A stretch of 64,000 bases of DNA from Rhynochetos jubatus (Eukaryota; Chordata; Aves; Eurypygiformes; Rhynochetidae), in assembly GCA_027574665.1 (NCBI GenBank), contig CM050668.1, positions 3,354,001-3,418,000 of the forward strand. Reading direction: 5' to 3'. A program made the translations under genes and the position numbers. Below, piece after piece: positions 23,623 through 64,000 of this stretch; within the stretch, counting starts at the first letter, position 1; every line of letters begins with the position of its first letter. The notes under the pieces are model-generated. The model was given only the letters and a program-made list of their open reading frames with translations, was not told where the DNA came from and ran no database searches.

Positions 23623-24865
23623 TTTATTTGAAGCTAAATATATTTAAGGCAACTTACATACCTAGAACATGATCTCGATTTAACTGACACACCCTACTAC
23701 AATCCTAACGTATCATCTGGTCAAAGATGCTGTAGTTGACCGCAACGCGTCCAACTATTGAAAAGTGCTATTTTCTTCTCTCTGGCGTAATCTTTCTATA
23801 GAAAAAGCATTACATGTTTTCTCGTATTGCCCCTCAGTGCAAGACACCACTGTCTCCATTGCTGCTCTTCTAACGGCCCCTGACCCGTGAATGTACGCAC
23901 CCGCACACTACTAGCACTGTAATACTGGGTTTGAGTTGGAAGGTCCTTTTTGAAGAGAGAAAAGTGAAGCTACCACTATGCAGCATGTCCACAGTCCAGT
24001 AATTTATTTTTAAATTGAGTAATTTCAAATTGCACAAACAAAACTGAACAGCAATATGCTTGAATTCTCTCTTCTGTACACTCAAAACAGTGATCTAAAA
24101 CACCACAATATCCAACATACACAAACCTCAGGGCAGGGTTAGTAAATACACACATTGGAATCATGGTGCTCCGTTCCTGAATGGAATGTCCCACAAAAGC
24201 ACAGGATACAGCACAACATAAGGTCATCTGTTACATATGGAGTGAGCAAAAAGACACTAGCATTTTCTATATGCATAACTGGAAAAACCTGCATAGGTTA
24301 AGGAAAAAACCCTTTTAAGTCAGGCAAGGTTGTCTGTACGCATTTTAAATTCTTTTAGAGCTATGCAATCCAACCAGGGTAGGATGTGCTGATTAGTGTT
24401 GTCTCTTGTCAGCAGTCTTGCAAGGTCAAATATAAGTATCTTTGCTTCAGCTTTCTCCAAATATACAGTGACACTTAAATGCATTTAGAATAGACAGTAC
24501 ATACTGTAAAGCTGCTCACATACAATGAACTTAAGATTCAATATTAGAGTTTAACACTATAGAGTGCAAATCAGAATCTTCACAACAGACTTAATGGTAA
24601 TAAGCAGTCCTGCAAAAGCCCACTTGAACAAAGTTGTTTAAACTATTCCCCTCTCAAAGTAAAGTCTAAATGACATGGAATGTGAAAAAAGATTTAACAG
24701 AAGTGATTCAAATAGTTTGCGCTAGAAAAAACAGTCCTTCATGAAATAAAGGTTACAAGAACACGAGGCAGAACTCTTGCTTTTCCCTGTTATGAGTTAA
24801 AGCGGGGAGGGACGGTGGAGTTTCAGTAAGAAAATACGCTAGCTCCAAACGACTTGTGCTGCATC
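23623..24865 (-). other. CLTC: CLTC 3' UTR with candidate poly(A) signals
   Basis: The AT-rich minus-strand sequence after the CLTC stop has AATAAA hexamers at 24003-24008 and 23623-23628, allowing roughly 0.85- and 1.25-kb 3' UTRs. Which is used cannot be told from sequence. Confidence 0.5.
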
Positions 24866-57310
<32,445 letters not shown>

Positions 57311-57800
57311 GGCGGCGGCGGCGGGCTGGGGCTCCAGTCCGAGGCCGGACCAGACTCACACCTCAGCGTGGTCTGGGCAGCGCGGGGAAGCGGGACCGCA
57401 ATGGCGGAACGGCCCAGCGAGCGGGGAGAGCCTCAACGATCCGGAAGCTGCCCCCGCCGGCGGAAGGATACCGCCGCGGAAGGAAGAGGCCTACCCTCAC
57501 CTGCCGGGACCGGCCTTAACTGCGCCGGCCGGGCGGAAGAATCGCGGCGAGCGACGTGACTCACACGCCGCGGGACCAATGGGAGCGGCGGAGGGATCCG
57601 CCACCGGAAGGGACTATTTCGGCTCGCACTCCTCCCTCCCCGGCCTTTTTTTTTGCCACATCATGCGACCGAGGTGCGGCTGCGTCACTTCCGTTCCGCG
57701 CTCGTAGCCCGGCAGGTCACGTGCAGGGGGCAGAGCGGCCGGGCAAGGTGACTCGCCGGGGCCGGGGGCGGTTGCCGTGGAGACAAGCGGGGCCAGCCCC

Positions 57801-60166
57801 GGGTCCCCTCAGCGGCGACCCAGGGCCGCAGGCCTTTCCCCGGTCAGCACGGAGCCCCAGGCAGGGACCGATTTCCCCGGAGCCGCCGGCGAGGGCCCTG
57901 CCTGGCCGCCCCTCTGCCCACGCGGGTCTGCCCACCGCTTTCAGCCCGGTTTCGCGGCCACCGCCGGTGCCAGCCTCGTTGCACGGCGGCGCTGCCGGGT
58001 GTGGTTTTCCTCGATACGCTCAAATCCTTACAGAGCCAGAAACCGAAGGAGGGAAGGACCATAGGATGGTACCAACCTTCTCCTTCCCTTCCCCGAACCC
58101 GGGGGAGCTCCTCCACCACGCCCTGCCCACGGAACATCCTTAGGAACTACAGTCACATCATAAAAGCTCAAATTTCCTCCTATGTTCATTTATTCACTTA
58201 CGCTGTAACCACAGCCCATGGAAACATGAAACTTCGCTCCCTACTCCGTGACTGCAGCATTCCAAACGCTTTCCCAAGGGGCTCTGTGTGCTGTAACACA
58301 CGAGCACCCCGGCCGGCCCAACCCCGGCTTTTCTTACACCTCTCCTTGTTTTGCAAGCTCATGGTTATTTCCTCATACCATTTGTACTGGGTCTTAAATT
58401 CACATTTTCTAAACGTCTGAGCAGTGCTGGAGCACAGGGGAAAAACCCTCCTTCTTCCTATTAAAATGAAAAAAGGAGGCATCGGGACCTGCTAAGGGCT
58501 ACGTAGCCCCAAGCAAGAGTGGGCATCGCAGCTCCTCATCTCAGCCCTGGCGTGTGGTGCAGATGGCATTCGACTTGCAAGTGGCTATGACACTGCAAAT
58601 ATAATATAAAACAAAGTAAAGAGCAATGATCTGCGGGCTTTTGCAGAATTCAGACTATAGGCTTAGTCAAGAAAGAGCGCTGGCTTCTGGAAAGCAGAGT
58701 CTGAGCAACAGCGTGAAAGAACAAAATCCTTTTCCATCTGAATGCAGGATAAACGGCCCAAGGTAAGAGGAATCATAAATGTGCCGCTTCCTACAAAGAT
58801 CGACCACAACCAGGAATTGTAGGACGCACGCGTGTCCTTAGGACCTAGACAGGCATCGATCTCGCTGCCGTCCCGTGCTCTGAACGCACAGGAACAGGGC
58901 AGGAGGCAGCCGTTCCCCTGCCACTGGGAACTCTGTGACTGAAACCAGCACAGCAGCTGCAGGCATCACTGCTCGCTCCTGCTACTGCCGATGACAACTA
59001 CAGCCTGGCTGGAGCTGAGCCTCTTAGAGCCCAGCGAGGCGGCACTCGGCCCTGTGGGTACACGGGCAGCGTATGCCGCAGCCTGCCCAGCCCGGAGGGA
59101 CATGAATCACACCATCACCCCTACATTTGGCCAGTATGCAGACCAGCCTCCGCTTTTTCATTTTAATAGGTACAATCACAGAAAGAGGGACAACTTCAGA
59201 CCTACTACCTTCTTTATGAAGATCAGTATTATCATATTCCCCATAAGAGAATCCCAAGGTTTTAAAAGCTTATGATCAGCTACAGCCTGTGCAGTACAGA
59301 GGCGGAATACTCTGGTTTACACCACGTGCTACAGCTGACTTAGAGCATCACTTGCACAGCGCTAGCCTGTTACCTGAAAAGCAACCGAAGGTGACGCAGA
59401 GCTGCACACAACGGAGACATGAAAAATGACAGTAGATTCGTACAGGTTTTTTGGAAGTTGTCTTATACAAAACGGTACTTAGGGAAAGCGGGAAATAGCA
59501 AGAGACAAGCTCGACACTGGAGCACCAGAACATTTTGGCATTATTAAGGTGACAGTAGGGGATTATTGAGAAGGAAACAAACCGCATGACGACAAAGCGT
59601 CACAGCTCTGTTAGGTACCTGAGTTGAGGAAAAAAAAGCTAGTATTTCCTTGTGTCTTCTTTCTACTCATTTGAAACAGTCATTCTTCAGACCAAAATTC
59701 ATTCATTTTAAAAATAACTCAGAAAAACAGCCCACTAGGCAGCAAGCCCGCTGACGGACTGCAGGACGTAACCTGGCTGAGTACTGGAACGACTGCTGGG
59801 TTTTGGGTGTGATTTTTTTTTGCTTTTTTTTTTCCCCCAAATGGAAAGTCATCCCTGACAAAAATGTGAAAATACTTACAAGTCACTTTGCAAAGAAAGA
59901 CACCTTCACCCAGAACCATCACTGTACGTGGTACAGCACAATACACCATAGGAACAACACTGTCTGCAACCCAGAATGCAGGTGGGTTGCAGGTGGGAAT
60001 TCAAGACATCCTCTTGAATTTAGGTCCTGATGGTTTCACCGGCAAGGAGCACATTCTATGCATTTTCCTGACTGGTGTATGAGCACGAAGACTGTACAGC
60101 CTCAGTCATACAAAGAAAAATGGATAAAACATGTCAGTTCCACTCCTTTAAAAAAAATAATAAAAT
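57801..60166. other. DHX40-CLTC intergenic region
   Basis: About 2.4 kb between the CLTC promoter and the DHX40 3' end. The left part is GC-rich; from about 58150 it is ordinary sequence. A distal minus-strand AATAAA at 58189-58194 could serve a longer DHX40 3' UTR. No gene or repeat recognised. Confidence 0.5.
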
Positions 60167-60481
60167 TTTAATAATGGCACTCAGACCTTCCTAAATCAAC
60201 TAAATGCCACAGAACTGGCACCACAGTAGTATCACGTCTTCACCCACATCTGAGGCCACTAAATTGTTGCCAGTGACATGTAGCAACAAAATTCAGCTTG
60301 GTAACTTTTCCTTGTTGGATGCAGCAAAGGAAGATTGCTCCCGTATGCCTTGGCACTCTAACTCACCACAAAGCAGAAGTTTTCCTTCATTCCAGTTAGT
60401 CATTCTGCATTATGCAAGCATACTCACAACAACTGCACCAAACTGCCTTTCCTCACAGTGGGAGCAGAGCAGCCACAAGTA
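60167..60481 (-). other. DHX40: DHX40 3' UTR to candidate poly(A) signal
   Basis: After the stop at 60482 the first poly(A)-like hexamer on the minus strand is ATTAAA (60167-60172), in an A/T-rich patch. A longer UTR is possible. Confidence 0.35.
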
Positions 60482-63400
60482 TTACGCCATTTCTTTCAAT
60501 GGGCCACTTAAGCCCTGTGCTCTTTGTTGTTTTCTCTCAAGATAGCGAGCTCGGGCATCCTGTATCGACTGATCGTCATTCCTTCTCTCCAGCTTCTTTG
60601 CAGAGTTGTCTGTGACTCCTTCTGGGGGGAGAGGAGAGAGAGAAATGTACTCTTCTGTGTGAAAAACCCACCATTACACAGACTCACAGAGTGGTCGGGG
60701 TTGGAAGGGACCTCTGGAGACCATCTAGTCCAACCCCCCTGCCAGAGCAGGATCACTCAGAGCAGATCACACAGGAACAAGTCCAGGTGGCTTTGGAAAG
60801 TCTCCAGGGAAGGAGACTCCCCGCTCTCTGGGCAGCCTGTCCCAGGGCTCTGTCACCCTCACAGGGCAGAAGGGTTTCCTCATGTTCAGGCTGAACCCTC
60901 TGTTTGCCAGCTGATGGCCATTGCCCCTGGTCCTGTCACTGGGCACCCCTGAGCAGAGCCTGGCCCCATCCTCCTGACACCCACCCTTTAGATATTTATA
61001 GGCATTGATAGGATCCCCCCTTACAACTACAGTTCCTCCTATTTGTAAAATACCCAAAAAATCTCAACAGAATCTCAAATGTTTTTCAAGTCCCATTCAG
61101 TCATTTGAATGACTTCCAGAGAGGACAGACTGCACCACAGCAGGGAGGGGGAAAAAAAACCCAACATGCCCTTGTCAATATTTGCGGCTGGGCTCATCTT
61201 GCCCTCACATGTGTATCTTGCTTTTTCTTGTAACAGATACTGCACATCTTGTGTTCTATGCACCCTTTTCTTCTCTAAACTCAGGTTTAGGCAGGAGAGG
61301 CACAGCACTGGGAACAGGGGAAAAAAGCTTCAAATAACCTATCTTTATAAATTTCAGAGGTAGGACAGAGAGGGAGGATAACATACAGATAAAGGAGTGC
61401 GAAAAGTCAATACTCCAGGCCAGACACCATTAGAAATGCACATTCTCCCACTGAGCTGGGACCTTGGGAGTGCTTCTCCCACAAGGAAAGAAAAACAGGA
61501 AATATTTTCAGTTTAAAATAAAATTTAAAGTAATAAAAACACACATTCAAAGACTCTATGAGAAAGTAAGTATTGTGTGAATGAAGCAGCTACTGCAGCC
61601 TGTTCCTAGGGCTCTGGGGCTCGGCACCAGATTTTCTGATATGAGGCAGGAGCTTTAGTCAGCATTCACTCCTGGCTATTTGTAATTACTCTGTCCCAGA
61701 GTTAAATAAGAATTCAGCTCATGCTGCAGCCTTTCCTTCCACTGGGCACAAATTAAGTCTTTGTCAGCTATTCAGACACCTATTTTTATGAAGCTCCCAG
61801 AAATACAACATCCGTAAGGTCAATATTAATCTCAATTTAATTTACAATTGCCTGGTGAAGAAAAAAGCGAAGGGGCACAATGAGCAAACCTCAGCTCCTC
61901 AGCCTTCAGATACAGATGAGGCTCCTCTGCGTTATCCAATAATGCAAATATCCTTTCCAGCAAATTTACAGCCAATTCCAATTCATGCTTTTATCATTTA
62001 AAATAGTTGTTTTCTACAATAAGGCAGGACAGAAAGAGATGCTGAGCACAAGAGTCTACATATTTTTTTTCCCATTGGTAAGGAAACTGAAGAGAATCTA
62101 TACTGCCAGTGCCTGTGCTGTATATTAAATTAATGTTTTGGAAGGGTCAGCTCCTGAGTAGAGGGGCCCTTTGAATACTTGGCTGCCTCAGAAACCTGCT
62201 GACAGAAAAATTCAAAGAATGTCAAGCAGCCAGATCAGTTAGCAGGCATCAGTTTTTATTAAAACAGACTATTTTAACAAAGGGCACTAATTAATTGTCA
62301 GAACAAGAGAGTCACCAAAACATGATTTTTTTTTTCTTGTTTTTTGTTTAATGTGGGTTTTTGGGTTAGTCGTTTCTCACTGCCCCTTAGGACTTTGCTC
62401 CCTCAGGACAGTATTATTTTGCAGTATCTACAGCTAGATACCCTCCACAAACTTAAATAATTCAACACTGGGTGAAAGTTCTGCTTGTCAGTTACAGTAA
62501 ACCAAGAGGAGGAGGGAGCATGGCAAGAACCTGTAGGCAAACACCACCACACACACTGCCAAGGCAGGAAAACAAGGGTCACAGAGCTGCTGTAAGACAA
62601 ACAGCTAGAGCTACACATACCAAATGTGCTAAGCACATTCAGGTTAACACCTACTAGTCCAGAATGCATTCAGTGACATAAAGAGCTACCCACACCACAG
62701 ATATGGAGCAGTAATGTGCTTACCATACTGCCTTTTAAGGTCCTCCTTATGCTTCCACTTAGTTATTTCCGCTTCAGTTACTTCTTCCCGTGCCACACTG
62801 CTCAGTTCATATGCATCAATTTGATGCAATCTGGGCAACAAGTCTTTGACCCATTCATAGCGGACAGGACACACTGTCCGGACATAGATTTTGGAAGTCA
62901 CTGTGACATCATGGAAGATGATCCACTCGAGGCGAGTCTCCTGGTTATACAGCTGAAAATTGAAATATTATTTGAGAACTGACAAAGAATTTTATTTCTA
63001 CAGCACCCTCCATTGGAACATCTTCTAATGCTCCCCATGTAAGAATGAGATAAAGCTGACATTACATTTTCAGAAAAGAAAACTAAGGAATAATCACTTG
63101 CTTAAAATTGCCCAGGAAATCTAAAGAGCCAGAGAGCTCAGTCTGTCACACTTGTTTCATAAGCCAAACATTTACTGAATTTGAAGTGATGCTCTCCCCC
63201 AGTCTCAACATGAACACTGCAACAGTGCTTCTCCTAGCTGTAAGTTAGCACAAATCAAACAGGAGAGGAAGAGTTTCCAGGGACCTGCCTCTTACTCCTT
63301 TTATAGATCCTTTGCTACTTCACTAACAGGGTTTGGTAACTTACTGTAGAGGAGGGATGGATATAGACTATGCTGCCATGGCCGTCCATTGTGCAGAATG

Positions 63401-64000
63401 TCCTGGCTGCAGATCTGAAAGGTTTGGGAAAAAAGAAATATATATATAATAAAACATACTTGGCTGTGATTAGACAGCAACACTAAGCAAATCAGCAGCA
63501 GCACAGAAGAAAATACTCAAATATATAAGCAGGGGAAGATCCTTCCAGAATTAAAATGTAAAAAAACAACAAGGAATAAAATGTATCTGTCTAATTTACC
63601 ACAATAACCCTGCAGATGTAACAATGCAATAATAAACAGGGTTTGGGATTGAAGTCTTTGACAGCCATGACAACCGGACATTTCCAAGCCCTTTAGTTTA
63701 ATATCTGGAACTCCTCATCAGCTTGCAAGTTCATTTCACAGACAGAAAAACTACTCTTCCAAGGATGTAAACAACTTCCCCAGGAATGTAACGAGAGCCA
63801 CAAGCAGAGGACACGCAGTCTTCCAGCCCCCTGCAGAAACACCACCTTCAACTGCAACTGGTACTTTCAACAGTACACAGCCTCACTGTTCTGTTTCAAC
63901 ATGCAGCTGCACCCTTACCCATAATACCTTTTCCATGCAACTTCGTTACTTACCTCCTAGCTACGTTGATAAAGTATCCCGCACACAGGCATCTTCTAAG
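60482..64000 (-). CDS. DHX40: DHX40, DEAH-box RNA helicase, C-terminal 161 residues, partial
   Basis: DEAH/RHA-family ATP-dependent RNA helicase; this portion is the C-terminal OB-fold region and tail, without the helicase motifs. Exons: 63954-64000 (cut by the window edge), 63345-63414, 62724-62952 and 60482-60621 (with TAA stop at 60482-60484). All borders are GT-AG and phases chain correctly. Recognisable stretches: [56 protein letters not shown], then [26 protein letters not shown] and [20 protein letters not shown]. They track human DHX40 closely. The final nine residues (LSGPLKEMA) differ from the human end. Position upstream of CLTC on the same strand matches human synteny. Confidence 0.93.
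60676..61035 (-). mobile_element. CR1 LINE, 5'-truncated copy
   Basis: The plus strand starts CACAGACTCACAGAGTGGTC then GGGGTTGGAAGGGACCTC, the reverse complement of the CR1 3' end with its imperfect octamer tail. On the minus strand the ORF2 C-terminus is still readable ([17 protein letters not shown], then DRTRGNG, NMRKPF and EPWDRLPRE). About 360 bp, 5' truncated near 61035, in the same orientation as DHX40. Confidence 0.92.
62325..62369. repeat. T-rich low-complexity tract in DHX40 intron
   Basis: Long T runs interrupted by C and G on the plus strand, ending in TTTTTGGGTTAG. Confidence 0.7.
62953..63953 (-). other. DHX40: DHX40 introns flanking the 70-nt exon
   Basis: Introns 62953-63344 and 63415-63953, separated by the exon 63345-63414. 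No other element recognised. Confidence 0.7.

Larger units (their letters stand above)
60622..62723 (-). other. DHX40: DHX40 last intron
   Basis: About 2.1 kb. It contains a CR1 copy whose 3' end lies about 55 nt from the acceptor at 60622, and a T-rich stretch at 62325-62369. The acceptor has a strong pyrimidine tract (TTTCTCTCTCTCCTCTCCCC then CCAG). Confidence 0.8.

Noticed and set aside
23925-23952. CR1-like phrase (GGGTTTGAGTTGGAAGGTCC) in the CLTC 3' UTR
   Set aside because: Too short and without the adjoining CR1 sequence or tail; could be coincidence.
60767-61057. 96-codon minus-strand ORF in the DHX40 intron
   Set aside because: It is the CR1 ORF2 C-terminus, annotated as the mobile element.

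Overview
The window is vertebrate nuclear DNA, almost certainly from a bird. All protein-coding genes are split by GT-AG introns, two CpG-rich promoter islands are present, and the recognisable interspersed repeats are CR1 LINE 3' ends with their characteristic tail. Introns are short: CLTC coding sequence spans about 32.4 kb. No bacterial, viral, tRNA or rRNA gene is visible. The order VMP1 - PTRH2 - CLTC - DHX40 is the conserved block known from human chromosome 17q23, read here in reverse orientation.

Layout from left to right. Positions 1-20.9 kb hold the 5' part of VMP1 on the minus strand: non-coding exon 1, the start exon and three further coding exons (residues 1-138); the rest lies beyond position 1. 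At 20.2-21.5 kb a CpG island forms a head-to-head promoter shared by VMP1 (leftward) and PTRH2 (rightward). PTRH2 has its whole coding region in one exon (21686-22201). CLTC, the clathrin heavy chain, fills 23.6-57.5 kb on the minus strand. All 32 constitutive coding exons can be placed to the base and sum to 1675 codons plus stop. A further 21-nt in-frame microexon sits at 29240-29260. A second CpG island (56.7-57.8 kb) is the CLTC promoter. A gene-poor spacer follows, then the last four coding exons of DHX40 on the minus strand (60482 to the right edge).

The genes share themes of membrane traffic and housekeeping. VMP1 is an ER membrane protein of autophagosome and lipoprotein biogenesis, CLTC is the clathrin coat scaffold, PTRH2 is a mitochondrial peptidyl-tRNA hydrolase and apoptosis factor, and DHX40 is a DEAH-box RNA helicase. 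They are separate transcription units, not an operon. DHX40 and CLTC are in tandem, CLTC and PTRH2 converge tail to tail, and PTRH2 and VMP1 diverge.

Nothing here looks like a wholly new biological system. The observations most worth checking are the CLTC microexon with a downstream RBFOX-type motif and YGCY cluster, a short upstream ORF overlapping the VMP1 start codon, ATF/CRE-type sites between VMP1 and PTRH2, and a CR1 insertion about 55 nt from the last DHX40 splice acceptor. Comparisons with human proteins are from memory of those sequences and were not computed.
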